Shown here piece after piece: positions 1-8,086 of a stretch of DNA of 55,969 nt; position 1 is the first letter of the stretch; each line of letters opens with the position of its first letter. Source of the stretch: an uncultured Eubacteriales bacterium. Lineage in GTDB: Bacteria > Bacillota > Clostridia > Christensenellales > Borkfalkiaceae. A model generated the notes under the pieces. That model made no database searches and was not told the origin of the DNA. It saw nothing but the letters and a program-made list of their open reading frames with translations. The stretch spans positions 1-55,969 of the forward strand of contig URKE01000007.1 of assembly GCA_900548285.1 (NCBI GenBank), written 5' to 3'. The translations under genes were made by a program, and so were the position numbers.

Positions 1-414
1 GCCGATTTTACAAATTTTGCGCCGTTAAAACTTATATGGTTCGAATCTCTCTCGGATAGCCACAGTCGATTAAGTTTTGGCGGGTTCTGACGCAATCGCC
101 CGTGACTGTTTCAATCAAAGGAATATGAAGCGGTCGATATTGACGCGCGCAATCAGCGCTATCGTTTTCATATTGTTTGATCCTGTATAAATTCATATAC
201 CGTGCGGGCGGAGATTATAAATCGCAAAGTGTAACGAATGCAAATCGCCGCTCCGTGAATTCGTGACGGCAGGCTTTGATGTGATTAACGGCGTTATGCC
301 GCGGTCGTATTGTCGTCGGTCGACGACCTGAATAAGTGATTTAAAATAAATCCTGTCGGGTTTTAAAGAGTATATTTTTTAAAAGAGTATAATAGAGTAT
401 AAAAGATATAAAAC
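1..414. other. gene-free stretch with an imperfect inverted repeat
   Basis: No open frame here has a ribosome-binding site or a recognisable product. The only structure seen is an imperfect inverted repeat at about 114-181. Outer arms ATCAAAGGAATATGAA (114-129) and TTTTCATATTGTTTGAT (165-181) enclose inner arms CGATA and TATCG. The stretch could be a degraded element or the end of an untranslated region running in from outside the window. No tRNA could be folded from it. Confidence 0.4.
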
Positions 415-445
415 GGCTCGCCCGCCGGGATTCGGCGGGCGAGCC
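411..445 (-). terminator. intrinsic terminator of fbp
   Basis: A perfect 13-bp stem (GGCTCGCCCGCCG at 415-427 with its complement at 433-445) has a 5-nt loop. Read on the minus strand it is followed by a T-rich tail (GTTTTATATC). It lies about 35 bases past the fbp stop codon, as expected for that transcript's end. Confidence 0.85.
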
Positions 446-480
446 TATGCGCGCAAACCCTTTTTTGTCAGACCGTTTTG

Positions 481-2292
481 CTATTTTTCGTCGTAATGTT
501 TCAGCAGGTTTTTCAGAACCCGTATTTGCTTGGCGATGGCTTTTCCGTCGTCGGTTTCCTTAACGAGTATTCGCTTATCGTACTTTTTGAGCAGTCGGTT
601 TGAACTTTTCAGATCGGAGTTTCCGTTGAACACTCCGTCTACCGAGAATCCCGGCTCGTGGCTTACGATATACAGCCCTTCCGAGTTGTTTATCAACGTA
701 TAGCCGCCTATTCCCGTTTTAATGCTGTACGCTTTGGACAGCCCGCCGTCTATCGTTATATGGCGGCAGTTTCCGCTTTCCGGCGTTTCGCCGTCCTTCA
801 CGCGGACGGGTTTGTGTCCGTTCACTATCACGGAGTATTTTCCGTTTGCGCCGAATTCGTTTAAAACTTTCAGACAATATTCTTCCGATTTTATGAACCT
901 GTAATAAGGGTCTTCCTTTTCGCAAAGCGAACCGCCGAAATATTTCTCGTAAACGCGCATTTTATCCCGCCCGAAGAGCGGCGATTTCTTTCCGCACCAC
1001 AAATACCACGCGTAATCGATCGCGTATTCGTCGCCGCGCGCGGCGTTTTTCACGATAGCGTTCAACTTGTCGTAAAGTTTTTTGCCGGAATACTTTTCGT
1101 TGCCCACGGGTACGAGCGAAAATTCGCCGTTTTCTTCCGTCGGCACGCAGCCGTGCATGATAAGGTTGCCGTTGAAAACTTTATACATGCTTCCCTTTTT
1201 CAGAAGAAAATCTATGTGCCTGCGCAGGCGATCATTCGACGAAAACTCGCCTATAAGGTGATTAACGAGCCATTTTTCTTTTTCTGTAAGTTTGTCGTCG
1301 CGGAGCAGAATACGGTCGTCCATACCGAATTCCGGGTGGTTTCTTATCAGTTCGTTTTCGAGTTTCAGTTGCAGAACGGTTACTGCTTTCGTCATTTTGC
1401 GTAGCACCGCGTTGCGTTCGAGTTCGCTTTCTATGCCGTAAAGGTCGGATATGACGAAGTTCTCGCAGTCGTCGTCGGCGTATTCTTCCAGCGCGAAACT
1501 CATCAGCGGACGTAAGTTTATTCCGTAGTTTTCGATAACCTGTAGGTTGCGGTAAAGGCAATTGATTCGTAAAAGGTTGCAGATCAGAGCCGCGTTGCCG
1601 AAAAACGCGCCCATCCATAGTATATCGTGGTTGCCCCATTCTATGTCGAGAGAATGATAGGCGGCGAGCGTGTCCATTATTTTCGGCGCGCCGTTGCCTC
1701 GGTCGTAAATATCCCCCACGACGTGCAATTTGTCGATCGCCATGCGCTGAATCAGATAACTCATGCGGATAATGAAATTTTCCGCGTTGCCGAGTTCGAT
1801 AATTTCGCGAATGATTCCGCTGTGGTATTTAGCCTTGGATATGCTGTGATAGGGCATATTGATGAGTTCGTCGATTATGTAGCGATACTCCGCAGGAATG
1901 GCTTTACGCACTTTGGAACGCGTGTATTTCGCGGTCGTAAGTTTTATGACTTCTATCAGACGCCTTAAAATTTTCGAGTAAAAAGCGGGCGTTTTTTCCT
2001 TTTCGGATATGCGCGAAAGGTATTCTTCGGGGTAATATATGAGCGCGGCGAGTTTGTTTTTTTCATCCTCCGGCACGGTTTTGCCGAGAGCGAGGTCGAT
2101 TTTCGTGCGGATAACGCCCGACGCGTTTCTTAAAATATGCAAAAAAATCTCCGATTCGCCGTGCAGATCGCTGAGAAAATGCTCCGTGCCTTTCGGCAGC
2201 CCCTGAATCGCCTTTAAGTTGATGATTTCCGTCATAACGGCTTGCGGCGTTGAAAATTGCTTGGATAAAAGTTCAAACTCGCCTTGTTTCAT
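481..2292 (-). CDS. fbp: fructose-1,6-bisphosphatase, class III
   Basis: Hydrolyses fructose-1,6-bisphosphate to fructose-6-phosphate in cytoplasmic gluconeogenesis. The class III family (YydE/Fbp of Bacillus) is a metallophosphoesterase unrelated to the classical enzyme. Its metal-site motifs are visible in order: SDLHGE near the N-terminus, VVGDIYDRGNGAP, WGNHDILWMGA, VNGHKPVRVKDGETPESGN and IDGGL near the C-terminus. The 603-residue length is slightly under the usual 640 or so. The start is the ATG at 2292, preceded by GGAGAGG; a longer frame to 2331 would start inside the promoter and has no ribosome-binding site. It is transcribed alone, with a near-consensus promoter upstream and a strong terminator downstream. 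A gluconeogenic phosphatase suits an organism living on imported sugars and organic acids. Assignment is secure from the motifs. Confidence 0.96.
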   Translation of the reverse strand: MKQGEFELLSKQFSTPQAVMTEIINLKAIQGLPKGTEHFLSDLHGESEIFLHILRNASGVIRTKIDLALGKTVPEDEKNKLAALIYYPEEYLSRISEKEKTPAFYSKILRRLIEVIKLTTAKYTRSKVRKAIPAEYRYIIDELINMPYHSISKAKYHSGIIREIIELGNAENFIIRMSYLIQRMAIDKLHVVGDIYDRGNGAPKIMDTLAAYHSLDIEWGNHDILWMGAFFGNAALICNLLRINCLYRNLQVIENYGINLRPLMSFALEEYADDDCENFVISDLYGIESELERNAVLRKMTKAVTVLQLKLENELIRNHPEFGMDDRILLRDDKLTEKEKWLVNHLIGEFSSNDRLRRHIDFLLKKGSMYKVFNGNLIMHGCVPTEENGEFSLVPVGNEKYSGKKLYDKLNAIVKNAARGDEYAIDYAWYLWCGKKSPLFGRDKMRVYEKYFGGSLCEKEDPYYRFIKSEEYCLKVLNEFGANGKYSVIVNGHKPVRVKDGETPESGNCRHITIDGGLSKAYSIKTGIGGYTLINNSEGLYIVSHEPGFSVDGVFNGNSDLKSSNRLLKKYDKRILVKETDDGKAIAKQIRVLKNLLKHYDEK

Positions 2293-2322
2293 TCCGATTC
2301 CTCTCCGAAGTTTATAGTAAAT

Positions 2323-2351
2323 ATTATACACGGCGGCGAGAAATATGTCAA
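2323..2351 (-). promoter_or_regulatory. sigma-A-type promoter of fbp
   Basis: On the minus strand TTGACA (2351-2346) and TATAAT (2328-2323) are separated by exactly 17 bases. Both hexamers are full consensus, and the start codon follows about 30 bases downstream. Confidence 0.85.
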
Positions 2352-2430
2352 TTTTAATTGCAACAAATTGTAAAAATTCTGAAAGATATTATAATACGGA
2401 TTCCGTTCTTTAGCACTTGCTGTTTTTGCG

Positions 2431-2454
2431 GCGGCAACCGATATCGGTTGCCGC
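2431..2454. promoter_or_regulatory. 24-bp perfect palindrome, candidate operator
   Basis: The half-site GCGGCAACCGAT is followed directly by its exact reverse complement, with no loop. It lies between the divergent promoters of fbp and the DUF4091 gene, about 45 bases upstream of the latter's -35. No T-tract follows on either strand, so a terminator is unlikely. The core AACCGATATCGGTT resembles the dyad operators of LacI-type repressors, but no such regulator is in the window. Confidence 0.45.
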
Positions 2455-2498
2455 GTTCGTCGCTTTGAAAATATTTATGATTTGCCGTCTTCGCCCGA

Positions 2499-2527
2499 TT
2501 GCTTTAATTCCGATTTTCTATTATAAT
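2499..2527 (+). promoter_or_regulatory. promoter of the DUF4091 gene
   Basis: TTGCTT (2499-2504), a 17-base spacer and TATAAT (2522-2527) lie about 30 bases before the start codon. The -10 is consensus and the -35 is weaker, which would suit a regulated gene. Confidence 0.65.
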
Positions 2528-2556
2528 GAAAACATAAAAACGAAAGAGGTGAAAAG

Positions 2557-4131
2557 ATGAAACTTACTGTTTCCGAATGGAACGTCAAAATTTTTTCAAA
2601 GGACGACGTCGTTCCGCTTACTTCGCATAAGTGCTTGAAAAACGAAACGTTTTTGTTTCAGGTATTTGCGGAAGCGGACGAGGATTTTCGCGGCAGAATC
2701 GAGATAAACTCAAGTTTAAAATGCGAGTGCTACCGCGTGGAAAAGATTAAGGGCGACTATTATCTCGACAAGGAAAAGGACGACTATTACGTTTACGCGA
2801 AAGACGACACGTATCCCGAACTGCTGAGAAAAACGGACGAACTCGATCTCCGGAAGGGCGAAACCGCGACGTTGTTTTTTGAATTGCCGTCCCCGGATAA
2901 ACCTATCGGGGAACACGTTATAAAAATCGCCGCGGGCGGAGCGGGCGTCGAACTCACTCTCGAAGTTCTGCCCGAAAAACTCTGCGACGCGGACATAATT
3001 CTCACCAACTGGTTTCATTATGACGGAATTTGCAATTATTACGGCTTAAAGCCTTTTTCGGAAGAATTTTACGCGAGATTCCGCCTGTTTTTAGCCGCTT
3101 ACGCGAAAATGGGCAACAATATGATTCTCATACCCGCGTTCACGCCCGCGCTCGATACCGAAATCGGGGGAGAAAGGCTCACTACGCAACTCGTGAAGAT
3201 AACGAAGCGTGGCGAGGTGTATGACTTTGATTTTTCGGAATTCGATAAAGTTATCGAAATCTGTAAAGAGGCGGGGATAAAATACTTCGAGCTTTCGCAT
3301 CTGTTCACGCAGTGGGGCGGCAAGGCTTGCCCTAAAATCGTCGCAACCGAAAACGGAGAAGAGAAGAAGATTTTCGGCTGGGACGTCTCCTCGACGGACG
3401 AGAAATATCTTGAATTTTTAAAGCAGTATTTCGCCGCGCTCGCTCCGCATCTCGAAGAACTCGGTATTTCCGAACAAACGTATATGCACCTCACCGACGA
3501 GCCGAACAAACCCGATCTGGATAACTACGTCCGCTTGTCGGAGTTCGTGAGAGAGAATAATTACGGAATAAAAACGCTCGACGCTATGTCCCATTACGAA
3601 CTCGCGGAGAAAAAAGCGGTGACTTTGCCGGTCGTAAGCATGAACAGCGCGGAGTTCGATAAATTTTCCGGCGCGGACAGAATGGTTTATTACTGCATAG
3701 GCGTGGACGAAAATTATCTCTCGAACCGTTATTTTCATATGCCGCTTCAGAGAACGGAAGTCCTCGGCATGCAACTTTACGACATAAACGCCGGGGGATT
3801 TTTGCAGTGGGGATTTAACTTTTACAATTCTTTTTTGTCCGTCAGGGCGTTGAATCCTTATAAGGAAACCACTGCGGACGGGCATTTCTGCGCGGGCGAT
3901 TCGTTCATCGTTTACCCCGGCGAAAAGGACGTCGAATATTCTCTGAGATATTTCGCAATGCTGAAAGCCTTTGAGGAATACAGACTTCTGAAAACGCTCG
4001 AAGGTAAATTCGGCAGAGATTACGTTTGCGGAGTTTTACACGACTACGGGATAAAGGGTATACACGATTATCCGCGGAGCGCGGAAAAACATTCTGAATT
4101 CGCGGAAAAACTGAAATCATTGTTAAACTGA
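2557..4131 (+). CDS. DUF4091 domain protein (glycoside-hydrolase-like)
   Basis: A 524-residue protein of the DUF4091 type: a beta-sandwich-like N-terminal third followed by a TIM-barrel-like region. Family-like marks are the HLTDEPNKPDLDNY segment about two thirds along, and the C-terminal GGFLQWGFNFYNS followed by AGDSFIVYPG. Proteins of this type often sit among carbohydrate genes and are thought to be glycoside hydrolases. The acidic pair DEP would be a natural catalytic candidate, but the reaction is unknown. There is no signal peptide, so it should act in the cytoplasm. The ATG at 2557 follows an AAAGAGGTGAAAAG ribosome-binding site. It has its own promoter and lies next to a perfect palindrome, so it looks separately regulated from the large carbohydrate locus further along. 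Confidence 0.75.
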   Translation: MKLTVSEWNVKIFSKDDVVPLTSHKCLKNETFLFQVFAEADEDFRGRIEINSSLKCECYRVEKIKGDYYLDKEKDDYYVYAKDDTYPELLRKTDELDLRKGETATLFFELPSPDKPIGEHVIKIAAGGAGVELTLEVLPEKLCDADIILTNWFHYDGICNYYGLKPFSEEFYARFRLFLAAYAKMGNNMILIPAFTPALDTEIGGERLTTQLVKITKRGEVYDFDFSEFDKVIEICKEAGIKYFELSHLFTQWGGKACPKIVATENGEEKKIFGWDVSSTDEKYLEFLKQYFAALAPHLEELGISEQTYMHLTDEPNKPDLDNYVRLSEFVRENNYGIKTLDAMSHYELAEKKAVTLPVVSMNSAEFDKFSGADRMVYYCIGVDENYLSNRYFHMPLQRTEVLGMQLYDINAGGFLQWGFNFYNSFLSVRALNPYKETTADGHFCAGDSFIVYPGEKDVEYSLRYFAMLKAFEEYRLLKTLEGKFGRDYVCGVLHDYGIKGIHDYPRSAEKHSEFAEKLKSLLN

Positions 4132-4175
4132 TTGAAAATCGGCTGCGCCCTGAAGTTTGTCGTATGTTCGTATAA

Positions 4176-5273
4176 TTAAACGTTGAAACGGAAGAGAACG
4201 ACGTCGCCGTCTTTCATCACGTAATCCTTTCCCTCGGAACGGACTTTTCCGAGTTCCTTTGCTTTGGTGTAACTGCCTATTTCGAGCAGAAGTTCCCAAT
4301 CGATACATTCGGCGCGGATAAAGCCTTTTTCAAAATCGCTGTGGATTTTGCCTGCCGCTTGCGGGGCTTTCGTACCCTCTTTTATCGTCCAGGCGCGGGT
4401 TTCGTCCTCGCCGGAAGTGAGAAAACTTATCAGTCCGAGCAGTTTATAGGAGGCCTTCACAAGACGGTTGAGTCCGCTTTCTTTAAGTCCGAGATCTTCG
4501 AGAAAAACAGCCGCTTCGTCGGGCGGGAGTTCGGAGATTTCCTCTTCCGTTCTCGCGCAGATGACGAGCGTTTCGCTACCTTCTTTCTTCGCGTAATCGG
4601 CGACTTCCTTTGCGAGCGGAACGTCGTTCACGTCCTTTCCCATGTCCGCTTCGGAAACGTTAGCCGCGTAAATCACGGGTTTTGCGGAGAGCAGGAAAAG
4701 TCCGTCCACGTATTTCTGTTCCTCTTCGGTGAGTTCCAGCCCTCTCACGGGCATTTCTTTTTCCAGCCTGTCGAGGACTTTTTTAAGTATGTCCGATTCG
4801 ATTTTATACTTTTTGTCGCCCGATTTGATCATCCCGAACGCTTTGTCGTAACGCTTCTGAACGGTTTCGATGTCGGCGAGAATAAGTTCGAGATTGATTA
4901 TTCCGATATCTCTTATCGGGTCCACGGTGTTTTCCACGTGCGTAACGTTTTCGTCCTCGAAACATCTCACAACGTGAACGATCGCGTCCACCTCTCTTAT
5001 GTGCGAAAGGAATTTGTTTCCGAGTCCTTCGCCTTTGGACGCGCCCTTTACAAGCCCTGCGATATCGACGAATTCTATGCTTGCCGGCGTAACTTTTTTG
5101 CTGTTATAAAGCGCGGCGAGTCTGGGAAGTCTTTCGTCCGGAACGGCAACCACTCCCACGTTCGGTTCGATGGTGCAGAACGGAAAGTTCGCCGCCTGCG
5201 CGCCTGCGTGCGTGATTGCGTTGAAAAGAGTGGATTTACCGACGTTCGGCAATCCTACGACTCCTAATTTCAT
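4176..5273 (-). CDS. ychF: redox-regulated ATPase YchF (Obg-like)
   Basis: A universally conserved P-loop NTPase of the Obg family that prefers ATP over GTP and binds ribosomes; it has been linked to translation and the oxidative stress response. The protein has 365 residues, the normal length. It begins with the Walker A segment GLPNVGKSTLFNAIT (residues about 6-20), followed by the switch sequence FVDIAGLVKGASKGEGLGN and the NKFLSHIREVDAIVHVVRCF stretch typical of YchF. It ends with a TGS domain, where GKDYVMKDGDVVLFRFNV closes the protein. The ATG at 5273 follows AGGAGATAAAAT. It is transcribed alone, opposite to both neighbours. Confidence 0.97.
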   Translation of the reverse strand: MKLGVVGLPNVGKSTLFNAITHAGAQAANFPFCTIEPNVGVVAVPDERLPRLAALYNSKKVTPASIEFVDIAGLVKGASKGEGLGNKFLSHIREVDAIVHVVRCFEDENVTHVENTVDPIRDIGIINLELILADIETVQKRYDKAFGMIKSGDKKYKIESDILKKVLDRLEKEMPVRGLELTEEEQKYVDGLFLLSAKPVIYAANVSEADMGKDVNDVPLAKEVADYAKKEGSETLVICARTEEEISELPPDEAAVFLEDLGLKESGLNRLVKASYKLLGLISFLTSGEDETRAWTIKEGTKAPQAAGKIHSDFEKGFIRAECIDWELLLEIGSYTKAKELGKVRSEGKDYVMKDGDVVLFRFNV

Positions 5274-5402
5274 ATTTTATCTCCTGTCTGTTCGGATATA
5301 GCCGCGGCTTCGGTGTCGCCGCGGTATATGCTTAAAGTTTATTTTTCTTTATAATTTCACGATAAATTATACAGCAAAAAGTAAAATTATTCAATTCTTT
5401 TG

Positions 5403-5431
5403 TTGCGGTATTTTGCTTTTTATGATAAAAT
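5403..5431 (+). promoter_or_regulatory. promoter of argS
   Basis: TTGCGG (5403-5408), a 17-base spacer and TAAAAT (5426-5431). It lies about 75 bases before the argS start codon, in an AT-rich stretch between divergent genes. Confidence 0.55.
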
Positions 5432-5506
5432 TTATTATTATATTCCGTCCGCGCGGAGAAAACCGCTCGGGCGAGGTTTTAGGAAAACAGATTCAAGGAA
5501 GTCAAA

Positions 5507-7204
5507 ATGGATTACAAAAAACACATCGCGGAAAAACTCGCTTCCTGCGGGATAGACAAAGAGGAAATAGAGGCGGCGATAGCCGTTCCGCCGGACAACA
5601 AAATGGGCGATTACGCTCTGCCTTGCTTTAAATTCGCGAAGGTTATGAGAAAATCCCCCGTCGCGATTGCCGAAGAACTTAAAAACACGTTCGCCACCGA
5701 CGACGCGATAAGCGAGGTCGAAGCAGTGAACGGTTACCTCAATTTCAGAGTAAACAGAACCGCGCTCGTCAAGGAAACGCTTGAAAAAATCGCGGAGCAG
5801 GGCGAGGCTTTCGGCTCGTCCGATATGGGCAACGGCAAAACGATCTGCATCGACTATTCGTCGGTCAATATCGCAAAGCCCTTCCACATAGGGCATTTGT
5901 CCACCACCGTCATCGGCGGCGCGCTTTATCGTATCTTCAAATTTCTCGGCTATAACGCCGTGGGAATAAATCACCTCGGCGACTACGGCACTCAGTTCGG
6001 AAAACTCATTTACGCTTATAAGCACTGGGGATCGGAAGAGGCGGTGAAAGAGGGCGGAGTTAAGGAACTCACCCGCCTTTACGTCCGCTATCACAAAGAG
6101 AGCGAAAACGATCCGTCCATGGACGACGAGGCGAGAAGTTATTTCAAACTTATCGAAAACGGCGACGAAGAATGTGTTAAACTCTTCAATCTCTTCAAGG
6201 AAATCACCCTGAAAGAAGTTGAGAAGATTTACGACGAACTCGACATAAAATTCGATTCTTACGCGGGCGAAAGTTTTTATAACGACAAAATGCAGCCCGT
6301 CATCGACGAACTCGCCGAAAAAGGACTTTTAGTCGAGAGCGAGGGCGCGAAGATCGTCGATCTCGAAAAATACGGAATGCCGCCGTGCATTATTTTAAGG
6401 TCGGACGGCGCTTCGCTTTACGCAACGCGCGATCTCGCCGCGGCTTGTTACCGCAAAGAGCATTACGACTTCGATAAGTGCCTTTACGTGGTGGCGTATC
6501 AGCAGAATCTCCATTTCAAACAGATTTTCAAAGTGCTGGAACTTATGGGTAAGCCCTGGGCTAAGGATCTTGTTCACGTGGCTTACGGAATGGTTTCCCT
6601 GCTGGACGACAACGGCAATCAGGTCGCTATGAGCACGAGAAACGGCACGGTCGTTCTTTTGGAGGACGTTCTGAAAAAGTGCCACGAAAAGTGCCTCGAA
6701 ATCATCGAACAGAAAAACCCCGATCTCGAGGATAAGGAAAACGTCGCCCGTCAGGTCGGCACGGGCGCGGTGATTTTCGGCGCGCTCTCCAACAGCAAGA
6801 TAAAAGACATAGCGTTCAGTTACTCCAAAATTCTCAACTTCGACGGCGAAACAGGACCTTACGTTCAGTACACCGCCGCGAGAATAAAGAGCGTTTTAAG
6901 GAAGGGCGGAGCGATCGGAAAATACGAGATCAAAAACGTAAACGAGGACGAATATCAACTTATAGCCCTGCTTTCTACTTTCCCGGACGTCGTTAAGGCG
7001 GCGGCGGAAAGGCTCGAACCGTTCTTTGTAACGCGTTACGCGATAGACGTCGCGTCGGCGTTCAACAAGTTCTATTTCGATTGCAAAATCATCGGCGACG
7101 ACGTTAACGAAACCAATTTCAGGCTTGCGATAAGTTCCGCAACGCTCACGGTTCTTTCGTCCGCGCTCACCCTTCTCGGCATAAAAGTCCCGGAGAGAAT
7201 GTAA
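5507..7204 (+). CDS. argS: arginyl-tRNA synthetase
   Basis: Class I aminoacyl-tRNA synthetase charging tRNA-Arg in the cytoplasm. The 565 residues contain an N-terminal Add-1 domain (about 1-90), the HIGH motif as KPFHIGH (about 124-130) and the diverged KMSKS loop as MSTRNG (about 375-380), typical of ArgRS. The sequence GINHLGDYGTQFGKL after HIGH is characteristic. The C-terminal helical DALR domain, which binds the anticodon, fills the last 110 or so residues. The start at 5507 follows AAGGAAG. The phosphatase gene starts two bases after its stop codon, so the two are probably co-translated. Confidence 0.97.
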   Translation: MDYKKHIAEKLASCGIDKEEIEAAIAVPPDNKMGDYALPCFKFAKVMRKSPVAIAEELKNTFATDDAISEVEAVNGYLNFRVNRTALVKETLEKIAEQGEAFGSSDMGNGKTICIDYSSVNIAKPFHIGHLSTTVIGGALYRIFKFLGYNAVGINHLGDYGTQFGKLIYAYKHWGSEEAVKEGGVKELTRLYVRYHKESENDPSMDDEARSYFKLIENGDEECVKLFNLFKEITLKEVEKIYDELDIKFDSYAGESFYNDKMQPVIDELAEKGLLVESEGAKIVDLEKYGMPPCIILRSDGASLYATRDLAAACYRKEHYDFDKCLYVVAYQQNLHFKQIFKVLELMGKPWAKDLVHVAYGMVSLLDDNGNQVAMSTRNGTVVLLEDVLKKCHEKCLEIIEQKNPDLEDKENVARQVGTGAVIFGALSNSKIKDIAFSYSKILNFDGETGPYVQYTAARIKSVLRKGGAIGKYEIKNVNEDEYQLIALLSTFPDVVKAAAERLEPFFVTRYAIDVASAFNKFYFDCKIIGDDVNETNFRLAISSATLTVLSSALTLLGIKVPERM

Positions 7205-7205
7205 T

Positions 7206-7877
7206 ATGGCAGATATGAAAAAACTCGTTATTTTCGACCTCGACGGCACTCTCACCAACACCGTGCCGGACATAGAGGACAACGTGAACAAAACCATGCG
7301 CAAATTCGGCTATCCCGAAATCACCGCGGACGAGGCGAGAAGATTCGTCGGCAACGGCGCGAAAATTCTCATCGAAAGGTCGCTTAAAGGCGCCGCGCCC
7401 GAAAACTTCGACGAAATAGTCGCGTTTTATAACGATTCGTATAACTTCTGCGGAAGCCCGAAAACCTGCGTTTACGACGGAATGTCGGAACTGCTGAAAG
7501 AACTCAAAGCGGACGGTTATCTGCTCGCGGTGGTTTCAAACAAGCCGCAGGACGGAACGACGGAAGTTATCCGCAAGTTCTTCGGCGACGGGTTGTTCGA
7601 TTACGTTTACGGGCAGAGAGAAGGCGTTAAAACCAAGCCGAGCAAAGAGCCGGTGGAAATAGTTTTAAAGGCTTTAAGCGTTGAAAAACGCGACGCGGTT
7701 TACGTGGGCGACAGCGAGGTGGACGCCTTAACGGCGAAAAACTCGGGACTTTACGGAATAAGCGTTCTGTGGGGTTTCAGAGAAAAAGAATTGCTCGTGA
7801 AAAACGGCGCGACGGTTTTCGCCGCCACGGCGAGAGAATTACGCGAAAAAATCGAAAACTATTTTGTAAATCTTTAA
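7206..7877 (+). CDS. HAD hydrolase, phosphoglycolate phosphatase-like
   Basis: A 223-residue haloacid-dehalogenase phosphatase. Motif I is FDLDGTLTN (nucleophile Asp11, acid/base Asp13), motif II is VVSNKP, motif III lies in KTKPSKEP, and motif IV is YVGDSEVD. The helical cap between motifs I and II places it with the Gph/PGMB subfamily. In Clostridia such enzymes are often annotated as phosphoglycolate phosphatase, but the true substrate cannot be read from sequence. It starts two bases after argS and uses a GGAGAG site inside the end of that gene. A second ATG nine bases further would give MKKLVIF and is also possible. Confidence 0.88.
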   Translation: MADMKKLVIFDLDGTLTNTVPDIEDNVNKTMRKFGYPEITADEARRFVGNGAKILIERSLKGAAPENFDEIVAFYNDSYNFCGSPKTCVYDGMSELLKELKADGYLLAVVSNKPQDGTTEVIRKFFGDGLFDYVYGQREGVKTKPSKEPVEIVLKALSVEKRDAVYVGDSEVDALTAKNSGLYGISVLWGFREKELLVKNGATVFAATARELREKIENYFVNL

Positions 7878-7906
7878 AAATATAAATAAAATTTAATATT
7901 CGTATA

Positions 7907-7941
7907 AAAAACCCGAAATGCTGAAACATTCGGGTTTTTCT
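7907..7941 (+). terminator. terminator of argS-phosphatase operon
   Basis: The stem AACCCGAA (7910-7917) pairs with TTCGGGTT (7929-7936) and is followed by a run of Ts. It lies about 30 bases after the stop codon. Confidence 0.85.
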
Positions 7942-7969
7942 TGACTTTTTAATCCATTGCGCGTAACAT
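7941..7969 (+). promoter_or_regulatory. promoter of the BspA-like lipoprotein
   Basis: TTGACT (7941-7946), 17 bases and TAACAT (7964-7969), directly after the preceding terminator. It leaves an untranslated leader of about 110 bases. Confidence 0.55.
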
Positions 7970-7984
7970 TAAACGCATATTTAT

Positions 7985-8079
7985 GCAAAATCGGTGAGTA
8001 AAACGGGTTGACGGCAATAGAAGCGAAAAGTCCGAAGCCTGCGTAAAACGCCGATAGCCGAATACCTCTCGGCTAAAGG
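7985..8079 (+). ncRNA. possible structured 5' leader
   Basis: The leader before the surface lipoprotein can fold. TCGG near 7992 can pair with CCGA near 8050 to close a branched region, and AGCCGA (8055-8060) pairs with TCGGCT (8068-8073) just before the AAAGGAG ribosome-binding site. The final hairpin could control access to that site. I compared it by eye with c-di-GMP, SAM, glycine, Mg and Mn riboswitch consensus sequences and found no convincing match, so it remains unassigned. Confidence 0.3.
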
Positions 8080-8086
8080 AGAGCAA

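Noticed and set aside
34..64. tRNA-like T-loop (GGTTCGAATC...CCA)
   Set aside because: The stems of the T arm do not pair and no cloverleaf or matching acceptor strand could be found upstream. At most a remnant.
7985..8079. c-di-GMP-I riboswitch before the surface lipoprotein
   Set aside because: The conserved GCAAA and GACGCAAAGCC segments are absent, so the class cannot be assigned. Kept only as an unclassified leader.
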